DNA of 64,000 nt from Lojkania enalia (GCA_010094045.1 ML986635.1:35071-99070); one strand, 5' to 3'; positions 43,502-56,271 are shown, counted from the first letter of the stretch. A program made the numbers and translations. The notes: generated from the letters alone by a model not told the origin.

Positions 43502-46500
43502 CTTGTTAGTGGGTATGTGAATGGACCTTCGAGTAGGATTCAGTAAGCTTGAAGCAAAATTTGAAGAAAAGGAAGTTCAATTGAAACGAATACGTGATCT
43601 TGTATAAAAGAAGATAAACGACAAGAAAGTCTATCGCTCGGCGACAGATGCCCTGATTAGAATAATCGGCAGGGAAGTGAAAGTGAGTGGCCAGACTAGA
43701 GAGCCAAAGAATGGGCTAACATCACTCTTATATCAAATTGAAGCTTTTCAATTCTTTGCCGATCTATCACGGTCCCAGACCGCCAAGCTAAACCCACTGT
43801 TTGATCGAGAGCTCGAAACTTCTCTGAGGCCGGGCCAAGAAGCTGCATGCGCAGCACGGAAGACGTGCCACAGCCTGTACTACCAAATGCCAAGCTCATC
43901 CCGCCGTTTGAAGCTCAGCACGAAACTTCCGTGATGTTGAGCCAAGAATTAACGAGCCTTGTGAGAGTGGTTAGGCTCGCAGGATCGGGGTGGAGGACGG
44001 CCTTTCAAGGGGTCTCGAGCCTCAGGAATGAATAGACAGTATGTTGCAGCCAAGAGACCTTACCGATTTTGGTAGGACCTCTTGTTACATGTCCTTGGAT
44101 CCGAGGATGTACGGTGTGGATGCATATGATGGTAACAATGTTTGCTTCTGTCACGGTGGTAATGGGGTCGTGGTTAGCTAGGAGACTGCCAGACAGCTAT
44201 CACCTAAGTTCCTAGATTACCCAAAGTCGGAACCATATATTCGGCGGGTCTACTTTCCAGAAGCGTCAATCACACAAATACCATTGACGATGTGAACTAA
44301 AGGAGCATAAGCGGTGTGTCATCCCAACGGGGCTAGAAATACCAATCACGGGGCGGTACAGAAATTCAAGAATGCAATTGTCTGTCCAAGTCAACCCGAT
44401 GCCCGATCAGCAATTGTTCTAATCGATTTGGGGTGTAGCAACAAGCAAGACTAGCGTCCTTAACTCTATTTCTCCGTAGGTAGAGGTCGTAGTTCCGAAC
44501 GCTAAGCCATTATTGGCCTAGGCGCTTTGAGCTTCGCCTACATAAGCTTCCGTCCAGACATTCGGCGTGTTGGCTTAGCGGGGAAACGAAATGCTTCAGC
44601 AATGTGGGTGGTAGGGGTGAGGGTAAGGAGGGACTGGGTTGCAGCCTGTGATTCGGCCCCTTTCGGAATGGTGGAGGGGGAGGCGAGAATGGTTTTAGCC
44701 AGCCTCGTCAGCTCCATTACTCTGGCACAGGTGCGACAAACATAATTCTTGGCCTGGCGCCCGCTACAGGCCCCGACGTACGGAGTATGTAACAACTCCG
44801 CGTTCAGACTGTAGCCTTTCCTCCTAAAGTGCAAAGATTGCCGCGTATGTCGCTTACGCGGACTCGATGAACGCGCTTTCCGCTGTCTCAGCGCCCAGAT
44901 ATCATCTATCGGAACCTGGGACGCATTATACAAGCAAATGGGTGTGCATATAGAGGAGGCACAGAAAGCTGAAGGATTGATGATTGGCCCTAAAGGAGAA
45001 ATTTATGAAATGGCTGGGAAGGTGTTGAGATGCAGAATGTAGCACCATCGGGAGCGGTAGATGCACTCCGGTGTGAGTTCATTATCCGGGCCGATTATTG
45101 TGTCTGATGGCCATAAGAATGCAGTAGGATCTAATTTCTTAGCAGAATTGGAAGAGTTGTAATTTCCAGTCAGGCTTCATCAGCTATTTGCCCATCCCCG
45201 AAGACCACCCTCTGCGGGTTCTTGTCAGCCTAACGAATCCCTCGCAGAGTAGACGCTCCTAGCCGTAAGCTATCTGTCCTGTCTCCTTAACGAAGGCTTT
45301 CAGTGATCATAGATCCCTAGGCAGTGTGGTATGGATAGGTCGATACCAGGCCACCCCTCCCAAAGACCCATCTATTGCCCGGAATTTAGCAGCCTAGTGG
45401 TAGTGGAAGGCAAAGAATTGCCTATTATAGTGAAGATTAGGCAAGGGTACAGGAACTTGTCCAACGTTCATGGGTTTATTGACTCGAAAGAGGCGAGTCT
45501 TATAGCCCCGCTCACGGCAGCTCAGAACTTCTGCAATACTTGCCATCTTCTAGGCAATCTCTGTTAAGTGGAATTAGGTAAACACGCCGTCCCGACTCGT
45601 CTTCGTTCGCACTTCTCCGTATTGAGCGGGAATCCGCATGATGCTGTTGTAGGACTCTTATCCGTATCGACTTGAGGTCCGGCCCTAACTAATTCTTCCT
45701 CCCTCCTTTCCACTTCCTCCTCTGATTCGACCTTGATCACACAGTTCCCTCTCTATAGAGAAGTTACCGAGAGATTCGCTGGTGGATCCAATATTCCAAA
45801 GCCCAGGCCTTCTCAGGACGAAATCGTGTTCCAGTCGAGCTATCCGCTTCGATGGCGCTTACAGAGTGAACTCTAATATCTATTACTCCAGGCCTGCATA
45901 GATAGGAGGACAAATTTCACCGCCATCTTTCCCAGCATAGGTCTACTTCGGTAGCGCTGAAATTTTTAAAAAGAAACAAGCTTTGAGCTAAAACTTTCAT
46001 TCCATTCTTGATATCGACCAGGCCATACCCGGCCGAATTCGAACTTCCGTTCGGGACTACATTCCCTGTAACGCTCGCCGAACGCATAACATACAAATCC
46101 GAGAGCCGGCCCATATTCGCCGGAATGTTTAATATCTTTCCCTAAAAATAGTCTGTATTATTGTCACTTCAATAGAAGATCTTCAATAACCGTTCAACAA
46201 CTGGCACAAGGTGACCAGAGTCTTCGACTAGTAACCGATAGCATTGTTGCTAATGAGTACAAAATTTGCATTTATAGGTCTCCTACCGAGCACCACAGTG
46301 ACCGATATTTCAAAGATAGATCCAGCCATGCTGATCATCAGAATTACCTAAGACTTCATTATGACTGGGCAGTAGTTCATATAAGGACGAGGGATTTGTA
46401 GAGAGTTCTGACAGGAGATTGAATATAGTGGTGTTATATTGAATGCCCAGGAATTTTTATAGTTTTAGCAGCGTTGCTCAACAGCGCTGGAGCATGGAGG

Positions 46501-47779
46501 CTCCCAAATTGACAATAAACCGATTGCACGGCATACTGTGAAGGCTAAATGGGCCCCCCCTTATGTGCAGTGCCTAGTTCACGGAGGAAATCGGCCGGAA
46601 ATCGGCCGTCGAGATCGATCCGAGAGCAGGTTCCCCGAGAATCTATCAATTTATTGCGAACTGTTTCCGACCAAGGACAAAAAGGTGATGACGACGTATT
46701 CGCAAAGCCACCTAACGCCGTACGGTTCGATCCATGTGTCATGAGACAACTATAACCACTCCCCCAGACTACCTCCGCTGCAGGACCTCGGGACCGCTTT
46801 TATGTTTTGTGATAGCCTAGCGGTATTGTTCGCCGCGTTAATCGACAATCTAATTATCCCATCATGCCGGATTAGACCGCTAATCTAGATCGATTATAGA
46901 AGTGATAGGAACCTACCTTGCATCTATGTAGTACGATTTGCATAGGAAATAAATAGCGTAACGGGATGAGCGTTGTCATCACTTCCGGGTTCTTGAGGAC
47001 TGCAGCTGCTCTTCCCCAAATGCAACCGCTCCTGCCTCCGAACACCGAAGCTTACAACTTTAAACGGACGGCCTTCCCAACCCGACACTACAGAGTTCTT
47101 TCATGATGGACCGTTAAACTTTAATGAAATATCGAGTCTGAATGCCATTGTAAATAGACACGATAGACAGCACGTGAGCGTGCAGAAAGCGTTCCATCTA
47201 GTACTCATAAGGCTATTTTCCCACGTCAATTCATGTGGTTCTATAGCTATGAAGACGATTTTTTGAAATCTTATGTTGTAGAACCGTAGCGAATAATAAA
47301 TGAATATCATTGAATTGACGATTTGGACATGGAGTAGCTGTTCTCATTTCGGGTCATGGTTCGCTATAGAATCCCGCTATGTGACGCCCAGTGCGAATCC
47401 CGCAGCTGTCAAAGTCGAGCTTTCAGAGTAATAGAAAAAGATGTGTATACCAAAAGAAAGACCCCAATACTTGTAAAATGGAGTGGGAAACGAGTTTCGA
47501 AGTGTCCGGGCCTCAGGAGTTCTTCTAACGTTGTCACAATCCGTCCAATCATCTTCTTTTCCCTTACAACCCATACCCCCACCACGCCCCGCCCAGTCCC
47601 ATTATAAACTTATTTTGCCCCTCAATGCCACTCACAGCTTAACACAGTTCGGATTTTGCGTCTAGGTCTTCCTTTTCATATCAAAAAAAATTTTTGGTTT
47701 TGAAGACGGCCGTCCCGAGATTTTTTTTTACTATATTATATTAAAATTCGACCAACTGTTATTTATTAAGGAAGCAAAT
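43502..47779. other. 4.3-kb intergenic region, no supported gene
   Basis: Frames up to 131 codons (44538-44933, -) have no recognisable domain and no splice partners that I can find. The region ends at the tRNA-Val gene. Confidence 0.5.
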
Positions 47780-47873
47780 GGCTCGGTGGTGTAGTTGGTT
47801 ATCACGTCAGTCTAACAGGCTATTAAAGCCTCAAGCGCACTGAAGGTCCCGAGTTCAAACCTCGGCTGAGTCA
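47780..47873 (+). tRNA. tRNA-Val (AAC) with a 20-base intron
   Basis: A complete cloverleaf can be drawn. The acceptor stem GGCTCGG pairs with CTGAGTC (two G-U pairs), with discriminator A at 47873. The D arm is followed by an anticodon stem TCAGT/ACTGA, anticodon AAC at 47814-47816, and a T arm CCGAG-ttcaaac-CTCGG. A 20-base intron (47818-47837) lies one base after the anticodon, the standard position for eukaryotic nuclear tRNA introns. A T-run directly downstream (47876 on) serves as RNA polymerase III terminator. Confidence 0.93.
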
Positions 47874-48265
47874 ACTTTTTTGCAGGCGTAGTATCGTTTT
47901 GCATATTTGAGAATTAAAAAAAACCCCTCGAGGCTAGGGAGACAACTCAGACAACTGAAGTCCACCATCTTCCATATAGGTAAAACGGCTTTTAATAGTC
48001 GCTTGTTGATTAGATGGCCGCGAATTTTGTGAAGACAAAAGATCAAAACGACTTGAATATCCCGCAAGCTCGAGATGAAGTTGCACGGTTTCAGCATCCA
48101 ACATCATCGTACAGGTGAAAATCTTCTTATTTTCAAGCTAAATCGTTTAAAGTTTACACAAAGAAGTGGTATCCGAATCAATCCTTCCGTCTACTTTTCA
48201 GTAGTAGAAAAACTTGCTTGTTCTTCAATTCCTCATATTGCCCATGATCTCGGCGCCGGAAGCAC
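47874..48265. other. Intergenic spacer
   Basis: Starts with the tRNA terminator. No gene is seen. Confidence 0.5.
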
Positions 48266-48811
48266 CTAATTCTTTGCTTCCTTCGCCATCTTCGCCTTCT
48301 TTGCCATCTTACCCTTGTTGCCAGCCCTCCGCTTCGCCTTCTTGAGCGTGCACTGAGCAGCGCCCCCGTTGTTGTTCACAACGTCCGCGTTGCCGTTTCC
48401 GGCGTTCGCATTCTGGGCGCCGCCCTGGCTAGCAGCGCTACATTGTTCTAGGTGGATATTAGCCCACCATTCCAATTAAACCAGTGCTTTGAAAACCTCC
48501 TGGCGATATTATATACACATACCTTTTTGAGCAGCGCAGTCACTGACACTGAAAGCACCCTGTCCGCTATTCGCGGCGTCCGCGCATTTGTTAAACTGCT
48601 GGTCGCAGCTCCTCTGTAATGCCGCGCCAATGTTTACGAATGTGTCGCCCGCAACTGCGAAGGGACGGTCGGCGTTGCCCGAATCTTCGACTGGAGTAGC
48701 TTCGAGGCCACCAAGGGCGCTGGTAAAGGGTTGAAGGTTGCTCTGGCGCGGTCGCAGAGGACCGGCGAGGGAAAGAGCGAAGAGCGTGGAAAGGAGGATA
48801 GTGGTCTTCAT
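48266..48811 (-). CDS. Small secreted Cys protein with lysine-rich tail
   Basis: Exons 48523-48811 and 48266-48447 join in phase across a 75-bp intron (gtatgt...cacctag), giving about 156 residues. A signal peptide (ILLSTLFALSLAGP) comes first. The body has a conserved-looking Cys region (SCDQQFNKCADAAN, SDCAAQKEQC) common in small fungal secreted proteins. A Gly/Asn-rich linker follows, then a highly basic C-terminus (CTLKKAKRRAGNKGKM and a Lys/Ala repeat, about 130-156). Secreted Cys proteins of this type occur widely in plant- and litter-associated fungi; function is unknown. The basic tail could bind nucleic acid, polysaccharide or membranes, or act as a nuclear localisation signal. That is inference. 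Confidence 0.7.
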
Positions 48812-50386
48812 CTTGCTACAAGAGTTGAGCGCTGGTATAAAGGATATATAAAGAATGTATAATTGAATAAGAATGAGTGACCAGACTCCAAAGAACGTAA
48901 TGCGCGGAGGCAGAAAGAGAACGACTGGTAAACAAGAGGTTGAAGATGAGTGGATGAGAAAGAAATTGGCTTGGGGAGCTCCTCGATATTTATGCCTCCC
49001 ATGACTTCACCGACAAATTCTTGAAAACTTGCTGAGCGAAATGTTCACGAGTCGGACGACCTCTACGCGAGGCCCCTTCTTCGCCTTCTAGCGCGAAATG
49101 ACGCACATGAGACTGCTAAAGGCTACCTTAACCGCTCACGAATCTCCTGTGCAGGTACTAGCAATCTTGAAAACCTTGGAAGCATTCCAGAATCGGCCGG
49201 TGGACGGTATTAAGCTTTTCTAGGGTCCAATGCTTGAGTTAGTTCAGCGAATAAGAGAGGGGCAGAATCGACAGGAGAGGGAAAGATTCACGCTGATATT
49301 GTCAGAGAGTGGTTCAGATCTGAGGATGCATTAGTGTTTCACATGGGCATCCGAGAATTTTGGCGTGAGCGAGTATTGCAAGAGCTATTGCGTCTGGAGA
49401 CGCCATATTCGCCTTTTTTTTTTTTTTTTTTTTTGGTGCGATCGGAGAGTGGAATGGTATGGAAGAAGATTTTTAAAAGCGAAATATACCATCGGAAGCC
49501 CGAAAGACGTTGATGTAATCCGCTGACAGGCTGTACAATAGTCGTGGTGGGGTCCACCAGTTCCCGCTGTCAGTCGCACCCCTACTGCCGATCTTGCACG
49601 TCCTGAGGCATCTTGCGTTGAGAAAGACGACCACTCCACCCACGATCTGGATTTCCACCAATCTGCGGCACAGGATCTCCTATGGTCTTCTTTCTTACCA
49701 GACTCCTGATATAATCAAATCGCTCAAACGCATAAGAAAACGTCCTGGAGGGCTTCCGCAAAAATTCGACGCAGAATTCGGAGCGCCTGGAATCGGGAGC
49801 GAGATTGGACAGGCCTGTTTGCAGAAAAGCGCCAAACGCATAACGCCATGCGATCGTACCATCTGCTCACTCTTCCCGTTGGTAGTTCGATCTACTCCGA
49901 AACAAGAGTAGAATATAGAATTTACGAAGCGGAAGGCTGATGATTGGACCGGACTTAAATGTATGCTTCAGACTGTTGTTAGTTAATTACAATAGGAAAT
50001 GGTTATAGGGACGAATCTCTCTGCTTTCCTCACTCTAGGACTAGCCAAAAGTGCTCAGGAAAAAACATAGCTCGGCTTATCGACGTACATTTTAAGAATC
50101 CTGCGGAAAATCGTCTAGAGCGCTAGATTAGAGGCGGAAAGGTATCGGTGTTCGTAAACGCCCGTCTTAAACCCCCACTTTCAGCTCCCCATTTTACACA
50201 TGCGGCGTCCACGGACTTCTCCTACGTTGCCGCTTCTCCAAGACAAGCCCCTTTCAAATCTCCATCCGCGCGCCGCTTTGGAGTTTTTCTTTTAAGCCCG
50301 CCTTTCGCAGTCATGTAGAAAGAAGCGCGCCAATCCATGCCGTACCACCGTCATCTCCGGGCATAATACGTCTCTCAGCCCCAGCA
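48812..50386. other. Intergenic region, no supported gene
   Basis: The left end is the promoter of the secreted protein at 48811. A thymine run of about 22 bases lies near 49412-49434. Short frames (for example 49594-49911, +) are not recognised. Confidence 0.5.
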
Positions 50387-51481
50387 ATGGAAGAGCTTGT
50401 GCTGCCCACGACCGCATCACCTCCCGACCCGCTCGGCATCGCCAACGTCATCAGTCTATATGGCCCCGGAGCATGGGCTGGATGGATTCTGGTCAACGTC
50501 ACTGGCTGCTTCGTCGTATTCTGTAGACCGCAATCACGACGCATCCATGGCGTCTTGGTCTCGATCTTAATGATGAACTGGGCAGCCATTGATTTGCTGC
50601 ACCAAGTGCAAATCCTCGATACCTCGCCTCGCCAGGACTCGAATGAGCAACCGGAGCAGAAGATCAACACCGGCCCCATTGCAGCGGCAATAATATTAAC
50701 GTACTGGGGTTTATGCGCACATGTCTTCCAGCTCTTCCTATGTGTATCCAAGGAAGCAAGCGAAGCGCAGAGATGGCGAATATCGCTCCGGACCGGCATC
50801 CTCCTTGGGGGCGCAATTATACCGTCACTCGCTCTCACAAGTCTCCTCCACATCCTTGATCCCTTTTTCGGCAGCGATACAAACAGCGTCCGCTCGTTAA
50901 TCGACGAAGACATTCCGGCATTCTATTACGAGGGCATTGATGCAGACAAGCATTGGGTGTACCTTCAACATGCAGCAATGCTGGGACTATGGTGTGGGGT
51001 CTTCGTCGCGCTTTTCAGTCTTTTGCTGGCTATGCAGGTATGGTGTCCGAAATCATTCCTTCGCAGCATAAATCGAGTGTTTGGAAAGGATGCATCGTCT
51101 TGCCTCTTTAATTGTGCCGTCGTTGCAGTTCCCATGGCAGCTATACCCTTCGCTTTCTTCTCTGGTGCTAGGTTCTTTCTGGAATTCTTTCTAGTGGTCG
51201 CTTTCTTGTATCCGATGGCGTTATGGTTGATTCCGCTTCGCCTTTGCGGCTATGTCTTCTTCGCATTCTCTTCAGGCTTCGAGGGAGTGGAAAGCTCATG
51301 TTACCTCATGCCCTGCTCGCCGCAGAGGATTGATCGATGGGATCAGACTTTGGCATTGATGGCTGGGATGGTGTTATTCGGGGTGGATCTTGGCCCCGAA
51401 ATTCTGAGAATTGTAAGAAGGTGGATTAAATTCTCTCGAGGAAGATATCTGGACTTGATGTCTTTTTATACCCTTCTGTGA
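50387..51481 (+). CDS. Fungal multi-pass membrane protein of unknown function
   Basis: A single exon of 364 residues that I cannot assign to a named family. Hydrophobic segments suggest about seven to eight transmembrane helices, for example around residues 29-46, 57-72, 98-117, 134-153, 191-213, 235-254, 257-278 and 317-334. A soluble loop with DTNSVRSLIDEDIPAFYYEG sits between the fourth and fifth. The pattern recalls uncharacterised integral membrane proteins common in Pezizomycotina rather than transporters with known motifs. Neither receptor nor enzyme signatures are seen. The ATG at 50387 is the first in frame and follows a pyrimidine-rich leader. Confidence 0.65.
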   Translation: MEELVLPTTASPPDPLGIANVISLYGPGAWAGWILVNVTGCFVVFCRPQSRRIHGVLVSILMMNWAAIDLLHQVQILDTSPRQDSNEQPEQKINTGPIAAAIILTYWGLCAHVFQLFLCVSKEASEAQRWRISLRTGILLGGAIIPSLALTSLLHILDPFFGSDTNSVRSLIDEDIPAFYYEGIDADKHWVYLQHAAMLGLWCGVFVALFSLLLAMQVWCPKSFLRSINRVFGKDASSCLFNCAVVAVPMAAIPFAFFSGARFFLEFFLVVAFLYPMALWLIPLRLCGYVFFAFSSGFEGVESSCYLMPCSPQRIDRWDQTLALMAGMVLFGVDLGPEILRIVRRWIKFSRGRYLDLMSFYTLL

Positions 51482-51895
51482 CTGTATATTTTTTTTGATT
51501 TTGTATTACTAGTTCACTGTAAATACTTAAGGTTATAATGAATGACGATCGAGACCTCACTGGCATTCCCAGCTAAATGCTATATCAATCAACCCAGGAC
51601 ATCGTGATATCTGTATGTCAACACTACACATCCAGAATGCATCACGCGCAGAAGAGAAATATTACAAGCAAAAATCCAGACTCGCTCTATGTACAAATTT
51701 GCACCCATTATCCACCCTTCGTCCCCCGGGCACTACCTACTACATACAACAAGGGAGTGTATAAGTGAGTATATACAGAAAAAAAAAAAAAAAAGGAATA
51801 GTCATCAGCCATCTGAAACATGAGATACAAGCCCGTCTATCTCGCCTAGGTATTGCACAGCAAACCCTGAACGCCATTTTCCAACAAATGAACGT
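51482..51895. other. Convergent intergenic spacer
   Basis: Lies between the membrane protein (+) and the Egh16-like gene (-). An adenine run at about 51779-51794 is a simple repeat. Confidence 0.5.
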
Positions 51896-52842
51896 CTACT
51901 CAGGCTTGCCAAGGACACCACGGGCCATGTGCCTCTTTCGAAGGTTATACTCGACGGCACGCTTCTTAGCAGCAGTAGACTGAGTGAAGGCTGCGGAGCC
52001 ACCGAAGGGGCCTGCGAGAGCGGAGTTTTGCATACGGACAATGCAGACGTTTTCTGCACCTCCGACAGAGCCTTGGCAGGTCATACCCTGGGGCATTTGG
52101 ACCTATGAAATGTCAGTATTGTACTAGAATTACCCGGATTGAAGTAGAGGGCGTACCTTGACGGGGAAGTCCATGGTCGAAGCCGCGGACAAGCCGCCAA
52201 TGCCGATTCCAGGGACGTCCTGAGTGACTTGGGCGTCCTGGAATGCAGCTGGGTCAGTACCACCAGAGGTAGCATCAATTTGAGCGGTAAGAGGACCAGC
52301 ACCATCCTGGTTGACCTGGTGGAAAGTCATGCTGATCGTTCCATCATCGGAGGTGGTTGGCAATCCACTGCTCGCACCAGCGCCAGCCGCTGCTGCAACA
52401 CCTTGCTCAACAGTGCCTGCAGGTGTCTTGGTACCCTGGGCCGAAGCAGCACCACCAGCACCACCGCCAGTAAGGACATCGAGGAGACCACGCTTCTTGT
52501 TTTTGGCAGCGGCCCCCGTGCCCATAAAGTTTGAGATAGCTGTAGCGGCATCGACGGGGCCGCCACCCGGGGTGCGACCAAGAGCAGAGGCCCTACCTCC
52601 CATCTCACGGGTACGTATGATGGAAGTATCATCCTCCGAACCGCAGCGGGGAGAGGCACAGTCACGAGGGGTGCCATCGGTGACTATTGTTAGTTAGTAT
52701 AGTATGAGAGAAGATGAGTGCAGATATCCGTACCGGAAAGACCGGGCATATTCACACCGTTAGCACCCTGCACCTCAGTGATGACACCGTGGGCAGAGGC
52801 ATGGGCGGCAAGAGCAGCAATGGCGACGAATGAGTAGCGCAT
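51896..52842 (-). CDS. Egh16/MAS-type secreted protein (DUF3129)
   Basis: Exons 52734-52842, 52157-52683 and 51896-52102 join in phase across 50- and 54-bp introns, giving about 280 residues. A signal peptide ending ...HASA is followed by HGVITEVQGANGVNMPGLSV, DGTPRDCASPRCGSEDD, PVDAATAISNFMGTG, MTFHQVNQDGAGPL, DATSGGTDP, QMPQGMTCQGSVGG and FGGSAAFTQS. This series of motifs is characteristic of the gEgh16/MAS/GAS group, secreted proteins highly expressed during early infection or appressorium stages in several plant- and insect-associated fungi. The biochemical role is not known. The mature protein starts with His, and Ala/Gly-rich linkers separate conserved blocks. The length is usual for the family, and nothing indicates damage. 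Confidence 0.88.
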
Positions 52843-54328
52843 TTTGAATATGTGGAAGTATTGGAAAGTTTGCTGGGCAACGAGATGCTTTCAAGAGGAT
52901 AGATGGGCTCAAAGAATTAAACAAGCGGCCGGCGCAAGAAGCGAATTAGAGGAAAGAGAATGGGAAAGCGACTCTGGGATATTGCTGAATTGAATGATGG
53001 CGATGAGGCTCGCTTGGTGCTGATATGCCTTCCTTATATACTTGATTGTAGCGGTGGAATTCATCGGGAGGCTTGATTCCAGTTAAGCTTTCCTTGTTGA
53101 TTGCCGTTATGGGACCAGCATAGCCTCAGAGGCCCCTGTTGGTATGCGTTAGCGGAAGCTCAACCCAAGGTGTACCGCAATTAGTAGGTATGAGACCGGA
53201 ATCATAGAGTCTAAAGCAGATGTCGAGACAGAATTAGTCGAACTAGATGAATCCAAGACGGGGTATGTGCAGCGAATATATCAACCCCATGCTCTCAAAC
53301 TAGGTAGAACCAAGGCATCACTACGGAATAACATTGTTGCGGTGGAGGTGATGCATTGATGTTTGGGATCTGACAAAGGAAGATCGATGTCATGTTTCGG
53401 GGTATTCCAAACTTATCTGATTCAAAACGCTTAAGACAATAGCAAAGTTTCAACATGACAATCGACCTATGGGGTGTACTAATCCAAACTACGTTCCGAG
53501 GTATGCTCTTCATAGCCGAAGCGGTGTCATGGATCGCCTTCCGTTCCTGGGTCAAAATCGTCTCGCGAGTGCACGAAAGAGGCGCAGCATCCTCAGGTTG
53601 TATCATAAACGGCCTGCCGCAGCAATTCGATTGGAACCTGGACATCTATTCTAATAAGTGGAAACTGAGGAATACGAGTAGAATTGCCGATTCATCAATC
53701 TGAACACTAGCGAGGCCTAGGTATGATCCCGAAAGTAGATATCGCATTTATTCTGCCGAGGGAAGCATCGCCGTTGACCTAATCGAGCTGTAGCATACAC
53801 TTCTGGTCTGTTAAAGAGAGTATTGAAGTAGCAAATAGCCAGTATCGTATAGTTTTCCATGGATGGTGTCTCCTAGGTGCTTGATAAAAGCTAATTCTAA
53901 GCTTTCCCACATTTGTTTCTCAATTCCGTCCGCAACTATCTTGCAGCCACATGCAGCGACTTCTCAACCAGTGTCAACATATTGCAAAAACAAGAAACAG
54001 AATAAAAAAGAAGTCAAGCGTTTCGGCACACGGATGATGAAACTAAGCTTGGTTTGAGACCGGCTTGATCTGAGCGCGGTCTATCTGGAATAGAGTTGCT
54101 GTACCCGATTTAAACTGTTTCAGAAACGACCCCATCTCTACCATTATTCAGACTGGTAGTCGAGTCTCAATCATCTCGTTCATTATTCAGCACTGTGTCC
54201 AGACAAGGGCAGGACATGTTTGAAAAGCGGCCTCTAATTCGGAAAAGACGGCGAAGGGTTACAGAGTACTATTGATCCCCGTCAACAAGCTCCCCATCCG
54301 AGCCGATGCGAATCCCAAATCCTATACA
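52843..54328. other. Intergenic region, no supported gene
   Basis: The promoter of the Egh16-like gene lies at the left. Short frames (53295-53645, 53455-53703) overlap on opposite strands and look like chance. Confidence 0.5.
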
Positions 54329-55547
54329 CTATCCATGCAGCTGCTCACTTAGAGGGCTTCCTTCCTCAATAAACTTCCTAAACTCTCTCACTTCTCGTAT
54401 CCAAACATACCTCACACATATCTCCTGAATCTCGTAGTAGATAGACTCAGGTGGTAATAGCGCTTTCCTTATTAAGTTCCTTATGAAGAGCAACAGAAGC
54501 TTTACTGCTCTTGCTTGCGCATCGCGACCGTGGCCGACAATCTCAGTATCCTGTCCATTCCACGCGGAAGAGGGCTCTACGCTACTTGGGCCTGGGGGTT
54601 GACCCATTTGTTCGACGATGCGAAGCGCGTGCTGTATATAATCATGGATTACAGGCGCTGGCTCGATCGAGAGGCGTTGCAGTGTCTTGTCCTGTAGTAG
54701 GGTAGTTAGGAAATCCAGATACAGCAATTCTATGGGCAGATGTGTCAGCTCTGGTACAGCAACTTCAGGTTCTTGTTCTAGCCGCAACATCATTTCTTGA
54801 TTCCATTGCTGCTTGTTGCTTAGCTTGGGCTTGTCTGCAACTTTGTCCATTGTCTCAGTGGATTGCTTATGTGATAGTTTGGAGTCCTCATCCACCGAAG
54901 ATCCGCGCTCGTAAACGCCTTCCTCCTCAAGCATTTGTATGAATCGGCGGACATCAAGAGAGGTTGTCTGCTTCAGCTGAACAAAGTTCTTATGCAATTG
55001 CTTCGGCGATAGCTGGGCGAATTGGGTAGGATTGTGGGATTGTAGGAGCGACTTGATCAGTTCCAATCTTGTGATTCCAACGTCAACGCTGTTCAAAGAG
55101 CCATAATAATTGGTAGGGTCTACTGCTAGACGTCCATTCTGCGTGCTTTCCCTCGCCAACCGCTGGACAGCCTCTACCCAATGCGAAAGGAACGGGTTGT
55201 GCCTCAGTGGAGTATCCTGGTTGGCGACAAACAATTGGTACTCGCAGTTTAGAATGATGGAAAGACATTTCCAGGAGGGGCTGGATTGAACTAAAGAAGC
55301 CATTGTCAGTGGTCCGGTTGTTCCCCCAAGCATCGCAGCTGGAGATTGTCCTACCTTGTTCCTCAAACATATCAATGGTATTCTTAAGCCTAATCGACTC
55401 CTCAAAGGTGCCAGTATCATACTTCCATCGCTGGTCAATGCTAGGCTGCCCAACTTGCTTCATCCCTAGGGTCGCATCTTCGCAAGTGCGGTTCGGGTCG
55501 CTCAAGGCTGCAATCTCCTCGACAGTCAGCACTGCGGATATATCCAT
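54329..55547 (-). CDS. CNOT11-like subunit of the CCR4-NOT complex
   Basis: Exons 55355-55547 and 54329-55290 join in phase across a 64-bp intron (gtagga...ctttag), giving about 384 residues. The C-terminal half matches the CNOT11 domain pattern: RHNPFLSHW early on, then PIELLYLDFLTTLLQD, APVIHDYIQHALRIVEQM, AVKLLLLFIRNLIRKALLPPESIYYEIQEICVRYVWIREVREFRKFIEEG. In animals CNOT11 binds CNOT10 and the NOT1 N-terminus within the mRNA deadenylase complex. Filamentous fungi keep a homolog that budding yeast lacks. The middle, about 190-240, is polar and variable. The protein ends a few residues after the conserved domain. Confidence 0.78.
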
Positions 55548-56271
55548 TTGATCCTCGCCCGTCGACTGGGTATTCGTTGTATGTGTAGTTGTTGCGGCCG
55601 GGAAGACATGTGTTGCTCAGTGTAAGGTAACGAAGGCTCTAAGGGTTGCTTGCTGTCAGTCGCGTCCACGAATTCACAGCACGCCAAGGCCACGGAAACC
55701 TCCGGGCCTAAGCGGGGTTCAACACGACGTCTAGTCTCATTGGCTGCACCTCTCTAACCAATCTTCGCACATTCGCACTAATCCTTCCCGCAAAGACGAC
55801 CCGATGGATCCCGGAATGGTGCGAAGGCCTGGTCGCATGCCAACGTTCTTTGTCTTGATATACCACAACAAGATTTCAATAGTAGCCGTTGTCACAACAC
55901 TTTGAGATAAGAGCAGATGCAAAGAGGGCAAGTAGGGTATAATAAGTCGATTTACAAATTACATGTGCCAATCCAGGCAGCCATCCGAGGGCCGCTCATT
56001 GCAAACTTCAAAACAATGCTAGTCCATGCGCCTCATGAAGATCCCAACCAAGTTGTCGGTCGTGAGTTATTAAGTAGAAGAAAAGCCGGAGTCATCCGAT
56101 GATGTCCAAGATACCAGAACGGGTCTCGTTTGAATAGTGAACCGAGCGCCAGCCATCAACTAAGTTATATAGAATAATTGCGACGGAACGCGGGCATCCG
56201 AATAAACCGAAACCGAACACTACGGTGAAACAAGGGTATCGTGGTTGGCTATTTATGATAAAGGTCCTCGA
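55548..56271. other. Intergenic region, no supported gene
   Basis: Contains the promoter of the CNOT11-like gene and the 3' flank of PMP3. No other feature is seen. Confidence 0.5.

Noticed and set aside
44538..44933. 131-codon minus-strand frame
   Set aside because: Basic, unrecognised, overlapped by an equally plausible plus-strand frame.
46700..46745. B-box-like ggttcgatcc
   Set aside because: Flanking bases cannot form a T-arm stem, and no A box is found upstream at tRNA spacing.
49412..49434. Long poly-T run, and poly-A runs near 28925, 51779 and 57286
   Set aside because: Simple mononucleotide repeats without a retroposed sequence or other structure attached.
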